NCBI RefSeq assembly: GCF_900102105.1
Contig: NZ_FNBB01000002.1
Coordinates: 620,001-684,000 of the forward strand
Length of the DNA: 64,000 nucleotides
Source of the DNA: Agrobacterium pusense
GTDB taxonomy: Bacteria; Pseudomonadota; Alphaproteobacteria; Rhizobiales; Rhizobiaceae
Reading direction: 5' to 3'
Position numbers and translations under genes: made by a program. This document shows positions 9,164 to 19,388 of the stretch, piece by piece. Each line of letters starts with the position of its first letter. Position 1 is the stretch's first letter. The notes beneath the pieces are model-generated. The model did not search any database and had not been told where the DNA came from. It saw only the letters and a program-made list of their open reading frames with translations.

Positions 9164-10396
9164 TCAGAAAGCGGCCTTTCGAAACGCCTTGGTCTCCTCG
9201 CTATTGTCCTCGAGCACGGCGACCTCGTCCAGGGCGTCACCCTGCGCAGGAGGCGGTGTCGGAGCTTCGGCGGCCGCGGAAAGTTCGACCTCACGCACCC
9301 ATTCGCGCCAGATCGCAACCAGAAGCGCCATCAGCACCGGGCCGATGAAGAGGCCGAGGAAACCCATGGTCTTGACGCCGCCGACGAGGCCGAAAAACGT
9401 CGGCAGGAATGGCAGCTTGATGGGCCCGCCGACGAGTTTCGGGCGGATGGTCTTGTCAACGATGAAGAGTTCCACCGAACCCCAGACAAACAGGGCCAAC
9501 CCGTGGGCGGGCGAGCCGCTGGCGACCAGATAGATCGACACCAGCGTGAAGGACAGAGGTGCACCGCCCGGAATGAGGGCCATGACGCCTGTCAGCACGC
9601 CGAGCGTGACGGGCGAGGGGACACCGGCGATCCAGTAGGCGATGCCGAGGATGATGCCTTCGCCGATGGCGATCAGCGTCATGCCGGTGACCGTGGAGCT
9701 GATGGTGGCGGGCACGACGCGGGAAATGCGTTCCCACCGCGTCGGCAGGATACGCTCACCGACCAGATCGACCTGACGGGTGAAGCCGGCCCCGTTACGA
9801 TAGACGAAGAACAGCGCGATCAGCATGAACAGCAACGTCAGCACCAGATGGAACGCGCCATTGCCGGCGGCGAGGATCGCCCTGTAGATATTGCCGATAT
9901 TGGCGCCGCTGACGAGCTGGATCACCTCACCGATGGCGCCCGGCGTGCCGATATATTTCACCCATTGTTCGCCAAGCCATGGGCCGACGGCGGGAAGGGC
10001 GGCGATCCAGTCCGGCACGGGGGCGCCGGTCTTGTTGACATGCACTGCCCAGCCGAACCATTCGCGGATTTCGCTGGCCGTGTAGGAAGCGGCGATGAAG
10101 ATCGGGACGACAAGGAAGGCGAGGATGAGAATGATGGCGATGGTGGCGCCGAGCGTGGTGTTGCCGCCAACCTGCCGAAGAAGCCGTGTATAGACCGGCC
10201 AGCTGGCGAAACCGATGACGAGGGCGGCGAGAACCGGAACCAGGAAGCCGTGGAAGAAGTAGATGCCGGCCAGGGCAACGAGAACGAGCAGCCAGCGTGC
10301 AGCCGAAATGGGCGGGATCAGGGCGATCCGCGTCGGGCTGGCCGGACCAAGCCATCTCGGTTCGCCACTCTGCTTACGGCTGTCATTCTTACTCAC
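9164..10396 (-). CDS. AI-2E family transporter (PerM-like permease)
   Basis: 410 residues with about eight hydrophobic segments. The first helices are at about 33-85, a soluble loop at about 105-165, and a C-terminal helix bundle. The family signature near the C-terminus, TIRPKLVGGPIKLPFLPTFF then GLVGGVKTMGFLGLFIGPV, is well kept. This family includes TqsA and Na+/H+ antiporter-like members, so autoinducer export should not be assumed. The tail after about residue 375 is Glu/Ala-rich. The gene is divergent from the ABC exporter. Confidence 0.9.
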   Translation of the reverse strand: MSKNDSRKQSGEPRWLGPASPTRIALIPPISAARWLLVLVALAGIYFFHGFLVPVLAALVIGFASWPVYTRLLRQVGGNTTLGATIAIILILAFLVVPIFIAASYTASEIREWFGWAVHVNKTGAPVPDWIAALPAVGPWLGEQWVKYIGTPGAIGEVIQLVSGANIGNIYRAILAAGNGAFHLVLTLLFMLIALFFVYRNGAGFTRQVDLVGERILPTRWERISRVVPATISSTVTGMTLIAIGEGIILGIAYWIAGVPSPVTLGVLTGVMALIPGGAPLSFTLVSIYLVASGSPAHGLALFVWGSVELFIVDKTIRPKLVGGPIKLPFLPTFFGLVGGVKTMGFLGLFIGPVLMALLVAIWREWVREVELSAAAEAPTPPPAQGDALDEVAVLEDNSEETKAFRKAAF

Positions 10397-10625
10397 GGCA
10401 GGCTCTTTCTCGCATTCTCCCCGAAGGGTGCATTCACTCTGTCACACCGATACATATAAGTGCAATATAATCGGATCACATTACCGTTGTGTGTTTATTG
10501 CTGAACCTATTGAACGATTTTGGTAAAAATAGAACATCGGTCTTGGCGCGCGCATTGAAATATGACAATTGAACTCCGTTTTTCTTGCGGCGTAAGGTTG
10601 CCGCGCCCGATCTCCAGGTCACGCC

Positions 10626-12359
10626 ATGCTCCGCCGCTTCTTCGCCTATTATCGCCCCTATCGCGGTCTGTTCATTCTCGATTTTTCCTGCGCTGTCTTG
10701 TCGGGCGTACTGGAACTCGGCTTTCCGATGGCGGTGAAGGCCTTTGTCGACGTGCTGCTGCCGGGCGGTGAATGGGCGATCATCCTTGCGGCCTCTGTCG
10801 GGCTTCTGCTCATCTATGTGCTGAATACCGGGCTGATGGCGACTGTCACCTACTGGGGACACATGCTTGGGATCAATATCGAAACCGACATGCGCCGTCT
10901 GGCCTTCGATCATCTGCAAAAGCTTTCCTTCCGGTATTTCGACAACCAGAAGACCGGCCATCTGGTCGGGCGGCTGACCAAGGATCTGGAAGAGATCGGC
11001 GAGGTGGCCCACCATGGGCCCGAAGACCTGTTCATCGCCATCATGACCTTTATCGGCGCGTTCCTGCTGATGCTGTCGGTCAATGTGCCGCTGGCGCTCA
11101 TCACCGCCGCCGTCGTGCCCGTCACCGCCTGGGTCACCAGCCGGTATGGCGGTCGCATGACGCAGAATTTTCGCGCGCTATACGGCCGTGTGGGGGATTT
11201 CAACGCCCGTATCGAGGAAAATGTCGGCGGCATGCGAGTGGTGCAGGCCTTTGCCAATGAGGATCACGAGAGGGCGCTGTTCGAAAAAGACAACCAGAAA
11301 TACCGCCGCACCAAGCTTGACGCCTACAAGATCATGGCGGCCAGCACCTCGCTGAGCTACATGAGCATGCGGCTGACACAGATGATCGTGATGATCTGCG
11401 GCGCCTGGTTCGTTCTGAATGGCGACCTGACGGAAGGTGGCTTCGTCGGCTTCCTGCTGCTGGTCGGCGTGTTTTTCCGCCCGGTGGAAAAAATCAATTC
11501 GGTCATTGAGACCTATCCCAAGGGCATTGCCGGTTTCCGCCGGTTCACCGAGCTTCTCGACACCGCGCCCGATATTGTCGATGCGCCCGATGCGGTGGAA
11601 GCGCCGTTGCTGCGCGGCGATATCGAATACCGCCATGTGGGCTTCGGTTACGCCGAGGGCAAGCAGGTTCTGAGCAATATCGACCTGAAGATCAGCGCCG
11701 GCGAGACCGTGGCTTTCGTTGGCCCGTCGGGTGCGGGCAAGACGACGCTCTGCTCGCTGCTGCCGCGCTTTTATGACGTCACCAGCGGTGCGATCACCAT
11801 TGACGGCATCGATATCAGAAAGATGAAGCTCGCCTCGCTGCGCAATCAGATCGGCATCGTGCAGCAGGATGTCTTCCTGTTCGGCGGCACGATCCGTGAG
11901 AACATCGAATATGGACGGCTTGGCGCTTCGGATGCGGAGATCATGGAGGCGGCGCGGCGCGCGCGGCTGGACGGCGTCATTGAGGCCATGCCGCTCGGGC
12001 TCGATACCGTCATTGGCGAACGTGGCGTCAAATTGTCCGGTGGGCAGAAGCAGCGTCTTGCGATTGCCCGCATGTTCCTGAAAAATCCGCCGATCCTCAT
12101 TCTCGATGAGGCCACCTCGGCGCTCGACACGGAAACCGAGCGGGCCATCCAGCAATCGCTGACCGAGCTTGCCAAAGGCCGCACCACCCTCGTCATCGCC
12201 CATCGGCTGGCGACGATCCGCGATGCCTCGCGCATCGTGGTGGTCGACCAGAGCGGCATCGCCGAAACCGGCGCTCATGCCGAACTCCTGGCTGCCAAAG
12301 GCCATTACAGCCGTCTGCACGAGGCGCAGTTCAGCGGTCATCTCGCGGGCCTCAGCTGA
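10626..12359 (+). CDS. ABC exporter, fused membrane and ATPase domains (MsbA type)
   Basis: 577 residues: a six-helix transmembrane domain (about 1-320) and a nucleotide-binding domain (about 335-575). Visible are the Walker A GPSGAGKTT, Q-loop IVQQDVFLFGGTIRENI, signature LSGGQKQRLAIARM, Walker B ILILDEATSALD and the switch histidine VIAHRLATI. It works as a homodimer or half-transporter in the inner membrane; lipid, drug or peptide export are all possible. No dedicated partner gene is adjacent. Confidence 0.93.
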   Translation: MLRRFFAYYRPYRGLFILDFSCAVLSGVLELGFPMAVKAFVDVLLPGGEWAIILAASVGLLLIYVLNTGLMATVTYWGHMLGINIETDMRRLAFDHLQKLSFRYFDNQKTGHLVGRLTKDLEEIGEVAHHGPEDLFIAIMTFIGAFLLMLSVNVPLALITAAVVPVTAWVTSRYGGRMTQNFRALYGRVGDFNARIEENVGGMRVVQAFANEDHERALFEKDNQKYRRTKLDAYKIMAASTSLSYMSMRLTQMIVMICGAWFVLNGDLTEGGFVGFLLLVGVFFRPVEKINSVIETYPKGIAGFRRFTELLDTAPDIVDAPDAVEAPLLRGDIEYRHVGFGYAEGKQVLSNIDLKISAGETVAFVGPSGAGKTTLCSLLPRFYDVTSGAITIDGIDIRKMKLASLRNQIGIVQQDVFLFGGTIRENIEYGRLGASDAEIMEAARRARLDGVIEAMPLGLDTVIGERGVKLSGGQKQRLAIARMFLKNPPILILDEATSALDTETERAIQQSLTELAKGRTTLVIAHRLATIRDASRIVVVDQSGIAETGAHAELLAAKGHYSRLHEAQFSGHLAGLS

Positions 12360-12375
12360 CTGGCCCGCACGTCGC

Positions 12376-12597
12376 TCAGCCTTCTGCTGCCTGTTCTTCG
12401 ACGATGCCGGGGTTTGCCTCCGGCTTGCCGGGATGGCTGCTGACGAGGTAACCCATGGCGACGGCGGCCGCGACGACGAAGAGCAGCAGGACACCGCTGA
12501 TCGTCATCAGCCATTCGCGGGGCTTTCTGTGCCCCATGATATAGTTCGGCCACCGGCCTGGATGGTTCACCACGTCGTTATTCCGGTGCTGTCGCAT
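12376..12597 (-). CDS. Small single-span membrane protein with a stress-type promoter
   Basis: 73 residues. A basic N-terminus (about 1-28, His/Arg-rich) precedes one strong transmembrane helix, TISGVLLLFVVAAAVAMGYL (about 32-51), and a short acidic tail. GGGGAAG lies just before the ATG. A GGAAC-17 nt-CGTT element 37 nt upstream suggests general-stress control. It ends 16 nt from the convergent ABC gene. No function is known to me. Confidence 0.7.
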   Translation of the reverse strand: MRQHRNNDVVNHPGRWPNYIMGHRKPREWLMTISGVLLLFVVAAAVAMGYLVSSHPGKPEANPGIVEEQAAEG

Positions 12598-12633
12598 GAA
12601 CTTCCCCAGATTTAAGCGTTTTGGTGAAAGATC

Positions 12634-12659
12634 AACGCCAGCGCTACCGGGACTGTTCC
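12634..12659 (-). promoter_or_regulatory. EcfG/RpoE2-type promoter of the 73-residue membrane protein
   Basis: On the minus strand GGAAC, a 17-nt spacer, then CGTT. This matches the alphaproteobacterial general-stress sigma factor consensus GGAAC-N16/17-CGTT. The -10 end lies 37 nt before the ATG at 12597. Confidence 0.6.
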
Positions 12660-12723
12660 GTTTGTGTGGCGAACAGGTGATGACAAGGACGTGAGTCTGG
12701 TCACTCTGTCTTGGGAAGGCCGA

Positions 12724-13089
12724 TCAGGCGGATTGAATGGCGATGCGGTTTCCCTCGCTATCGGAAATCTCCGCGACGAAGAGCGCATCATTCACCGCCG
12801 TTTTGGGAAATAGGAGCTCGCTTCCACCGGCAAGAGCTCTGGCAATAACATCATCCACATCAGCGACACTGAAATAGACGATCGCTCCGTCTCGCGTCGG
12901 CACATAAGCCGAGCCTTCGGCAAGCGCGGCACTGGCGCCATTGCTGTTTTCGTCAAAAGGGAAATAGGCCATTCTGCTATCGTGGATCGCGACGATTTCG
13001 GCAAAGGGCACATCAAAAACCGCGCGATAGAAGCGGATCGCCCGATCAAGGTCGGTCACGGGAATTTCGACATGGGCGACAATATTCAT
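12724..13089 (-). CDS. VOC-family (glyoxalase/bleomycin-resistance fold) protein
   Basis: 121 residues from the ATG at 13089, which has a GAGGAG ribosome site; the open frame continues upstream without support. The sequence VAHVEIPVTDLDRAIRFYRAVF, GAIVYFSVADVDDVIARAL and SDSEGNRIAIQS follows the two beta-alpha-beta-beta-beta modules of the VOC superfamily. The first metal ligand is probably His5, and a late Glu lies in the AEISDSEG block. Substrate unknown. Confidence 0.88.
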   Translation of the reverse strand: MNIVAHVEIPVTDLDRAIRFYRAVFDVPFAEIVAIHDSRMAYFPFDENSNGASAALAEGSAYVPTRDGAIVYFSVADVDDVIARALAGGSELLFPKTAVNDALFVAEISDSEGNRIAIQSA

Positions 13090-13300
13090 ACGCTTCTCCT
13101 CAGCTAGACTGACGCTTTTTCCAATTTCTGATGGCACCGATCTTTTTAGCGATGGCTGACATGGCGAGGCAATGGCGCGCGGTGTCGGGTAACCACATTG
13201 TCAATCGTCCAGCACCCGCGTGACCGGTCGCAGTGCCGGGAGAGGGCGCTAGGCACCACAAGCGGCAACAAAAGTCAGCTTGCGTCCTGCGTCCCTTTAT

Positions 13301-13320
13301 GCGAATGATTTGCAATTGCA
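13301..13320 (+). promoter_or_regulatory. Candidate Fur/Mur-family operator at mntH
   Basis: Twenty bases containing the perfect 10-bp palindrome TGCAATTGCA (13311-13320), preceded by the related half-site GCGAATGATT, 33 nt before the mntH start. Manganese uptake in rhizobia is repressed by the Fur-like regulator Mur, whose sites are AT-rich with TGCAA-type half-sites. The match is by eye only. Confidence 0.4.
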
Positions 13321-13352
13321 CTAAACAGATTTCCGTTCAGAAAGCGCATAGT

Positions 13353-14678
13353 ATGGAGAAGCCAGTCTTTGGATGGCGACGAAACGGCGACGATCTCTCG
13401 TTGTCCGATGTTCACTCCTCGATTCGGATCAAGCCGAATGCCGGCACGTTTCGCCGGGCCATGGCTTTTTTCGGCCCCGGCTATCTCGTTGCCGTCGGTT
13501 ATATGGATCCCGGGAACTGGGCGACGTCGCTCGCCGGCGGCTCCAGGTTCGGCTATACGCTGCTGACGGTTGCGCTGGTCTCGAACATCATGGCGATCGT
13601 GCTGCAATCGCTCTGCGCCCGTCTTGCGATTGCCTCCGGCCGCGATCTCGCCCAGGCCTGCCGTGACGCCTATCCGAAGCCGGTGGCCATGCTGCTGTGG
13701 TTGCTCGCCGAGATCGCCATCATCGCCACCGATATTGCCGAGGTGATCGGCACGGCCATCGGCCTCAACCTCATCTTCGGCATTCCGCTCGAAATCGGCG
13801 TTCTCATCACCGCGCTCGATGTCTTTCTGATCCTTTATCTGCAGAGGCTCGGTTTCCGCTGGGTGGAGGCGCTGGTCATCACGCTGCTTGGCGTCATTGC
13901 CTTGTGTTTCGCCATTCAGGTAGCGCTCGCCGACCCTGACTGGGGGCAGGTGATCCTTGGTTTTGCGCCGACGACAGAAATCGTCACCAATCCTGACATG
14001 CTCTATCTGGCGCTCGGCATTCTCGGCGCGACCGTCATGCCGCATAATCTCTATCTGCATTCGGGCATCGTGCAGACCCGCGAAATCGGCGAGACAATTG
14101 CCGAAAAGCGCGAGGCGCTGAAATTCGCGACCCTCGATTCCACCATTGCCCTGATGTTCGCGCTTCTCATCAACGCATCGATCCTCATTCTGGCGGCGGC
14201 GACCTTCAACAAGGCGGGGCAGACTAATGTCGCCGAACTCGGCGAGGCGCATAATCTGCTGGCGCCGCTGCTCGGCCTTGCGATTGCGCCGACGCTGTTC
14301 GGCGTGGCGCTTTTGTGCTGCGGCATCAATTCCACTGTCACGGCAACGCTTGCCGGCCAGATCGTGATGGAAGGGTTCCTCAAGATGCGGCTCGCCCCCT
14401 GGCTGCGCCGCCTCATCACCCGCGCCATCGCCATCATCCCCGCCGCCGGCGTGACCATCCTTTACGGAGACAGCGGCACGGGCGAACTGCTGATCCTGAC
14501 GCAGGTGGTCTTGAGCCTGCAACTCTCCTTCGCCGTCTTCCCGCTGGTGATGTTCACCGGTGACAAGGCCAAGATGGGCGAGCTGCGCTCACCGCTCTGG
14601 CTCTCAGGCTTCGCATGGCTGATCGCGGTGGTGATTGCGGCGTTGAATGTGAAGCTGCTGGTGGATTTTATCGGGTGA
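13353..14678 (+). CDS. mntH: Nramp-family divalent metal transporter
   Basis: 441 residues from the ATG at 13353; an upstream frame to 13233 is probably untranslated. About eleven transmembrane helices. The metal site motif in helix 1 reads [11 protein letters not shown] (canonical DPGN), and helix 6 carries [13 protein letters not shown] (canonical MPH). It imports Mn2+ (and Fe2+) with protons across the inner membrane. The upstream palindrome fits control by the manganese-sensing Mur repressor. It converges on the toxin-antitoxin pair. Confidence 0.95.
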   Translation: MEKPVFGWRRNGDDLSLSDVHSSIRIKPNAGTFRRAMAFFGPGYLVAVGYMDPGNWATSLAGGSRFGYTLLTVALVSNIMAIVLQSLCARLAIASGRDLAQACRDAYPKPVAMLLWLLAEIAIIATDIAEVIGTAIGLNLIFGIPLEIGVLITALDVFLILYLQRLGFRWVEALVITLLGVIALCFAIQVALADPDWGQVILGFAPTTEIVTNPDMLYLALGILGATVMPHNLYLHSGIVQTREIGETIAEKREALKFATLDSTIALMFALLINASILILAAATFNKAGQTNVAELGEAHNLLAPLLGLAIAPTLFGVALLCCGINSTVTATLAGQIVMEGFLKMRLAPWLRRLITRAIAIIPAAGVTILYGDSGTGELLILTQVVLSLQLSFAVFPLVMFTGDKAKMGELRSPLWLSGFAWLIAVVIAALNVKLLVDFIG

Positions 14679-14684
14679 GGCGGG

Positions 14685-15017
14685 TCAGGCCGCGCCTTTA
14701 CGAAGCGCGGCGGCCGTGCCCTCCGGGTCGACGGCGATGACCTTGAGATAAGCGCGGGCCGGCTGGTCCGGCTCGCTACGTCCCTGTTCCCAATCACGCA
14801 GGGTACCGAGCGGAATATGATAACGCGCGGAAAACTCTTCCTGCGTCAGCTTCAGGGCCCGGCGAATGATCTTGATGCGCGGCATTCTGGGAGCCGCAGC
14901 AAGTTGCTCGGCAGAAAGCGGCGGATTGTCGGGGTCGGCAAGCGCATTCGCCTCCGCCTCTTCATCGGTCATGGCGTGAAGGCGGGCCCAGTCTGTTTGA
15001 TCGATTTTACCAGCCAT
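14685..15017 (-). CDS. XRE-type helix-turn-helix antitoxin paired with a BrnT toxin
   Basis: 110 residues. The C-terminal half (about 50-95) is an XRE helix-turn-helix: RRALKLTQEEFSARYHIPLG followed by TLRDWEQGRSEP. The N-terminal half carries DPDNPPLSAEQLA, a motif I associate with BrnA antitoxins, whose DNA-binding part is normally ribbon-helix-helix. It overlaps the brnT stop by 11 bp and so is made from the same transcript, downstream of the toxin. It probably neutralises the toxin and represses the operon. Confidence 0.85.
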   Translation of the reverse strand: MAGKIDQTDWARLHAMTDEEAEANALADPDNPPLSAEQLAAAPRMPRIKIIRRALKLTQEEFSARYHIPLGTLRDWEQGRSEPDQPARAYLKVIAVDPEGTAAALRKGAA

Positions 15018-15285
15018 TGTCGTCGTATTCCTTGCGCTCCGCGCGTGTCGCCTTTCGTGCCGAGATGATGCGGATCACTTCGCTGCGTTCGGTATAGATC
15101 ACAGTCAGAACCAATCCGTTGCCCAACCCCACTATACGTCGTCGGACTTCGCCGTAATTAGCCGAACGATCCTCGATATCCACGGCAAATGGATCCTCAA
15201 AAACCTTGCGGGCCGTTTCAAAGCTGACGCCATGTTTGGCGAGATTGGTTAAAGCTTTTCGGTCATTCCACTCGAAAGATAACAT
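15007..15285 (-). CDS. brnT: BrnT-family ribonuclease toxin
   Basis: 92 residues, the usual BrnT size. The sequence FEWNDRKALTNLAKHGVSF, then RKVFEDP, YGEVRRRIVGLGNG, VIYTERSEVIRIISARKATR and a terminal ERKEYD block fits the family, which has a RelE-like fold and cleaves RNA. Toxin precedes antitoxin, the usual BrnTA order. The ATG at 15285 has only a weak ribosome site. Confidence 0.9.
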   Translation of the reverse strand: MLSFEWNDRKALTNLAKHGVSFETARKVFEDPFAVDIEDRSANYGEVRRRIVGLGNGLVLTVIYTERSEVIRIISARKATRAERKEYDDNGW

Positions 15286-15335
15286 TGTGGACTACGGGTT
15301 TCCAGTAGTGAAAGGGATAAAATATCAAAAGAAGA

Positions 15336-15363
15336 AGGGCTCTTTCATATCTGAAAGAGCCCT
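15336..15363 (-). terminator. Terminator of nrdJ
   Basis: A 12-bp perfect stem AGGGCTCTTTCA/TGAAAGAGCCCT with a 4-nt loop. Read on the minus strand it is followed by CTTCTTTTG, and it sits 38 nt after the nrdJ stop codon. Confidence 0.88.
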
Positions 15364-15401
15364 CAAGACTAGTCGTTTTTTGGTGGTGTCTAAGCTAACG
15401 C

Positions 15402-18400
15402 TCAGCTGCAACCGCTCGTCGCACCACAAGTATCGCACTTCTCGCAAGTGCCGTTCCGCACCATCGTGAAGTTCTGGCATTCCGAGCACATGTTGCCCGT
15501 ATACCCCTGAGCGATCGAGCGCATGCGGCGTTCGTTTTCGACCTTCTTGGCTTCCGTCTTGGCCGAAGCGGCGTCTGCGGCGGCCTTATCGGAGAAGAGG
15601 GCGGTTGCCGTCTGCTGGGCTTCCTGGACGACCTCGTCGATCACTTCTTCGGCGATTTCTTCGGCCAGTTCCTTGGCGCGCTCTTCATAGTCCCGCTTGA
15701 AGGAGACGATTTCGGAGGTTGCGATGGCGACTGTCGGTTCCAGCTTGCGGGCGGCAGAGCCTGCAAACGAGGTCACGTTGGCCGAGGCGCGGGCAGGGGC
15801 TGCCGTTGCCGAACCCTTGGGCTCGGAAGCGGTGCGTTCGCCGTCATTGCGAGACACGATGGTCGGCTTGTAACCGCGGGTCCAGCCGGTGGAAACGAGG
15901 TTGGTCTTGCCTTCCTGGATACCCTTGCCGAGCGCCGTGTTGGAGAAGTCGGACGTATCGACATGGGCGAGATCGTGGCGGCCGAGATAGGAGACGGCGA
16001 GTTCGCGGAACACGTAGTCGAGGATCGACGTGGCGTTCTTGATCGCGTCGTTGCCCTGCACCATGCCGGCCGGTTCGAACTTGGTGAAGGTGAAGGCCTC
16101 CACATATTCTTCCAGCGGCACGCCGTATTGCAGGCCGAGCGAAATGGCGATGGCAAAGTTGTTCATCATTGCGCGGAAGGCAGCGCCTTCCTTGTGCATG
16201 TCGATGAAGATTTCGCCGATGCGGCCATCACCGAATTCACCGGTGCGCAGATAGACCTTGTGACCGCCCACAGTTGCCTTCTGGGTGTAACCCTGACGGC
16301 GGTTCGGCAGCTTTTCACGCTCGCGTGAGACACGCTCGATGACGCGTTCGACGATCTTTTCGGTGATCGTCACGGCCTGCTGTGCGGCGGGCTGCTGGAT
16401 CAGGTCTTCGATCAGGTCTTCGTCGTCCTCGTCTTCCACCAGCGACGCATTGAGCGGCTGGGAAAGCTTGGAACCATCACGGTAAAGGGCGTTGGCCTTC
16501 AGCGCCAGCTTCCAGGAGAGCATGTAGGCTGCGCCGCAATCCTCAACCGTCGCATCGTTCGGCATGTTGATCGTCTTGGAGATCGCGCCGGAGATGAAGG
16601 GCTGTGCCGCCGCCATCATGCGGATATGCGATTCGACGGAGAGGTAACGCTTGCCGATCTTGCCGCAGGGGTTGGCGCAATCGAAGACGGGCAGATGCTC
16701 GTTCTTCAGGAACGGTGCGCCTTCCAGCGTCATCGCGCCGCAGACGTGAACGTTGGCCGCTTCGATGTCCTTCTTGCCGAAGCCGAGGTGCTCGAGCAGG
16801 TTGAAGCTCATGTCGGAGAGCTGCTCGTCGGAAACCTTCAGCGTTTCCTTGAGGAAGTCGGCGCCGAGCGTCCACTGGTTGAAGACGAACTTGATGTCGA
16901 AGGCGCTTTTCAGCGCGCCGTTGACGGCCTCGATCTTCTCATCGGTGAAGCCCTTGGCCTTCAGCGTCGAGGGGTTGATGCCGGGAGCCTGGTTGAGATT
17001 GCCATGGCCGACGGCATAGGCCTCGATCTCGGCGATCTGGCTTTCGGAGTAACCGAGCGAACGCAGCGCATCCGGAACGGCGCGGTTGATGATCTTGAAG
17101 TAACCGCCACCGGCGAGCTTCTTGAACTTCACCAGCGCGAAATCGGGCTCGATACCGGTCGTGTCGCAATCCATCACGAGGCCGATCGTGCCTGTGGGTG
17201 CGATAACGGTGGTCTGGGCGTTGCGGTAGCCGTGCTTTTCGCCAAGTTCCAGCGCCTTGTCCCAGGCGGCCGTTGCGTGGGCGATCAGGTCCTGATCCGG
17301 GCAGTCGCCATGGACGAGTGCGACCGGGTTGACCGACAGGCCCTCATAACCTTCCAACTGGCCAAGGGCGGCGCGGCGGTGGTTGCGGATGACGCGCAGC
17401 ATGTTTTCGCGGTTGGGCGCAAAGCCCGGGAAGGGGCCAAGCTCACCGGCCATTTCGGCCGAGGTGGCATAGGACACGCCGGTCATGATGGCGGTGAGCG
17501 CACCGGCAATGGCGCGGCCTTCGGCGCTGTCATAGGGAATGCCCGAGGACATCAGGAGGCCGCCGATATTGGCGTAACCGAGGCCAAGCGTGCGGTACTC
17601 ATAGGAGAGTTCGGCGATCTGGCGCGAGGGGAACTGCGCCATCATGACGGACACTTCGAGCACGACGGTCCAGAGGCGAACGGCGTGTTCATAATCGGCG
17701 ATATCGATGCGCTTCGTCGCCTGATCCTTGAACTGCAGAAGGTTCAGCGAGGCGAGGTTGCAGGCCGTGTCGTCGAGGAACATGTATTCCGAGCACGGGT
17801 TGGAAGCGCGGATCGGACCGGCCGCCGGCGAGGTGTGCCAGTCGTTCATCGTCGTGTTGAAGTGCAGACCCGGATCGGCAGACGCCCAGGCGGCGTGGGA
17901 AATCTTTTCCCAGAGGTCGCGGGCCTTCAGCGTCTTCATGACCTTGCCGTCCTTGCGGGCGGTCAGGTTCCAGTCACCGTCATTTTCGACAGCGCGCAGG
18001 AAATCGTCCTTCAGCGAGACGGAGTTGTTGGAGTTCTGGCCCGACACCGTGAGGTAGGCTTCCGAATCCCAGTCCGTGTCATAGGTCTTGAACTGGATGT
18101 CCTTGTAACCCTGTTCGGCGAACTGGATGACGCGCTTGACGTAGTTTTCCGGCACCATGTCCTTCTTGGCGGCGCGGATTTCGCGCTTCAGGGCAGGGTT
18201 CTTGGCCGGGTCGAAGCAATCGCCGTTGTCAGCTTCGCAGTTGACGCAGGCCTTCATGATTGCCTTCAGGTGCTTGGCGACGATCTTGGAACCGGTGACG
18301 AGAGCGGCAACCTTCTGCTCTTCGTTCACCTTCCAGTCGATATAGGCTTCGATATCCGGGTGGTCGGCATCAACGACGACCATCTTCGCTGCGCGGCGGG

Positions 18401-19220
18401 TCGTGCCGCCGGACTTGATGGCGCCGGCTGCGCGGTCGCCGATCTTGAGGAAGCTCATCAGGCCTGACGATTTGCCGCCGCCGGAGAGTTTTTCGCCCTC
18501 GCCACGCAGATAGGAGAAGTTCGAGCCGGTGCCGGAGCCGTATTTGAACAGGCGCGCTTCACGCACCCACAGGTCCATGATGCCGCCTTCATTAACGAGG
18601 TCGTCCTCAACGGACTGGATGAAGCAGGCATGCGGCTGCGGATGTTCGTAAGCCGACTTGGACTTGGTCAGCTTGCCGGTGAAGGGGTCGACATAGAAGT
18701 GGCCCTGCCCGGGACCATCAATGCCATAGGCCCAGTGCAGGCCGGTGTTGAACCATTGCGGGGAGTTGGGGGCAACACGCTGAGTGGCGAGCATATAGGC
18801 AAGCTCGTCGCGGAAGGCGAGGGCATCTTCTTCGGACGAGAAATATTTGCCCTTCCAGCCCCAATAGGCCCAGGTGCCTGCCAGGCGATCGAAAACCTGG
18901 CGTGCATCGGTCTCGGAGCCGTAGCGCTCGGCTTCCGGAACATCCTTCAGCGCCTTTTCATCGGGCACGGAGCGCCAGAGGAAGGAAGGAACGTCATTTT
19001 CCTCAACCTTCTTCAGGAACTTCGGCACGCCGGCCTTGCGGAAATATTTCTGCGCCAGAACGTCGGTGGCAACCTGGCTGAACTGCGCGGGAACGTCGAT
19101 GTCAGCCAGACGGAACACGATGGATCCATCCGGGTTCTTGATTTCACTGACGGCCTTGCGGAAGTCGATCTCCGCATAAGGCGATTGGCCGGGCTTCGTG
19201 AAGCGGCGTTCAATGCGCAT
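15402..19220 (-). CDS. nrdJ: Adenosylcobalamin-dependent (class II) ribonucleotide reductase
   Basis: 1272 residues from the ATG at 19220 (AGGA upstream); the frame extends further but begins with unconserved sequence. It is the long alphaproteobacterial NrdJ form. Visible are the catalytic-core blocks [20 protein letters not shown] and [20 protein letters not shown] with [14 protein letters not shown], plus [21 protein letters not shown] Cys-rich zinc-ribbon tail ([19 protein letters not shown]) re-reduces the active site. It makes dNTPs without oxygen dependence, using vitamin B12. The promoter carries two NrdR-like boxes. Confidence 0.97.
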   Translation of the reverse strand: MRIERRFTKPGQSPYAEIDFRKAVSEIKNPDGSIVFRLADIDVPAQFSQVATDVLAQKYFRKAGVPKFLKKVEENDVPSFLWRSVPDEKALKDVPEAERYGSETDARQVFDRLAGTWAYWGWKGKYFSSEEDALAFRDELAYMLATQRVAPNSPQWFNTGLHWAYGIDGPGQGHFYVDPFTGKLTKSKSAYEHPQPHACFIQSVEDDLVNEGGIMDLWVREARLFKYGSGTGSNFSYLRGEGEKLSGGGKSSGLMSFLKIGDRAAGAIKSGGTTRRAAKMVVVDADHPDIEAYIDWKVNEEQKVAALVTGSKIVAKHLKAIMKACVNCEADNGDCFDPAKNPALKREIRAAKKDMVPENYVKRVIQFAEQGYKDIQFKTYDTDWDSEAYLTVSGQNSNNSVSLKDDFLRAVENDGDWNLTARKDGKVMKTLKARDLWEKISHAAWASADPGLHFNTTMNDWHTSPAAGPIRASNPCSEYMFLDDTACNLASLNLLQFKDQATKRIDIADYEHAVRLWTVVLEVSVMMAQFPSRQIAELSYEYRTLGLGYANIGGLLMSSGIPYDSAEGRAIAGALTAIMTGVSYATSAEMAGELGPFPGFAPNRENMLRVIRNHRRAALGQLEGYEGLSVNPVALVHGDCPDQDLIAHATAAWDKALELGEKHGYRNAQTTVIAPTGTIGLVMDCDTTGIEPDFALVKFKKLAGGGYFKIINRAVPDALRSLGYSESQIAEIEAYAVGHGNLNQAPGINPSTLKAKGFTDEKIEAVNGALKSAFDIKFVFNQWTLGADFLKETLKVSDEQLSDMSFNLLEHLGFGKKDIEAANVHVCGAMTLEGAPFLKNEHLPVFDCANPCGKIGKRYLSVESHIRMMAAAQPFISGAISKTINMPNDATVEDCGAAYMLSWKLALKANALYRDGSKLSQPLNASLVEDEDDEDLIEDLIQQPAAQQAVTITEKIVERVIERVSREREKLPNRRQGYTQKATVGGHKVYLRTGEFGDGRIGEIFIDMHKEGAAFRAMMNNFAIAISLGLQYGVPLEEYVEAFTFTKFEPAGMVQGNDAIKNATSILDYVFRELAVSYLGRHDLAHVDTSDFSNTALGKGIQEGKTNLVSTGWTRGYKPTIVSRNDGERTASEPKGSATAAPARASANVTSFAGSAARKLEPTVAIATSEIVSFKRDYEERAKELAEEIAEEVIDEVVQEAQQTATALFSDKAAADAASAKTEAKKVENERRMRSIAQGYTGNMCSECQNFTMVRNGTCEKCDTCGATSGCS

Positions 19221-19339
19221 GGTTTCTGTCCTCGTCCATTGGGCGCCCGGTGAAGGGCGCAAAAATTCGTTCCAGCCGTGCGATGCCTTCGCGCAGCCGG
19301 TTGTTGCCGATCTGATGGGATGTTCATCCTTGGATGTCA

Positions 19340-19355
19340 TCCCTGTATCTCGTGT
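19340..19355. promoter_or_regulatory. Second NrdR-like box of nrdJ
   Basis: TCCCTGTATCTCGTGT matches 11 of 16 positions of the NrdR consensus acaCwAtATaTwGtgt. It begins 33 bp from the stronger box at 19373, about three helical turns, as usual for NrdR pairs. Confidence 0.55.
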
Positions 19356-19372
19356 TTAAGATGGCTGCAAGC

Positions 19373-19388
19373 CTACTATATATAGTGT
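19373..19388. promoter_or_regulatory. NrdR box of nrdJ
   Basis: CTACTATATATAGTGT matches 14 of 16 positions of the NrdR consensus acaCwAtATaTwGtgt. It lies about 150 bp upstream of the nrdJ start. NrdR is the ATP/dATP-sensing repressor of ribonucleotide reductase genes. Confidence 0.75.

Noticed and set aside
13275..14522. Long minus-strand open frame across mntH (415 codons)
   Set aside because: The plus strand encodes an unmistakable Nramp protein; the antisense frame is a GC-codon artefact rich in His/Asp/Arg.
16626..18467. 613-codon plus-strand frame inside nrdJ
   Set aside because: Antisense shadow of a highly conserved protein; no signal or domain.
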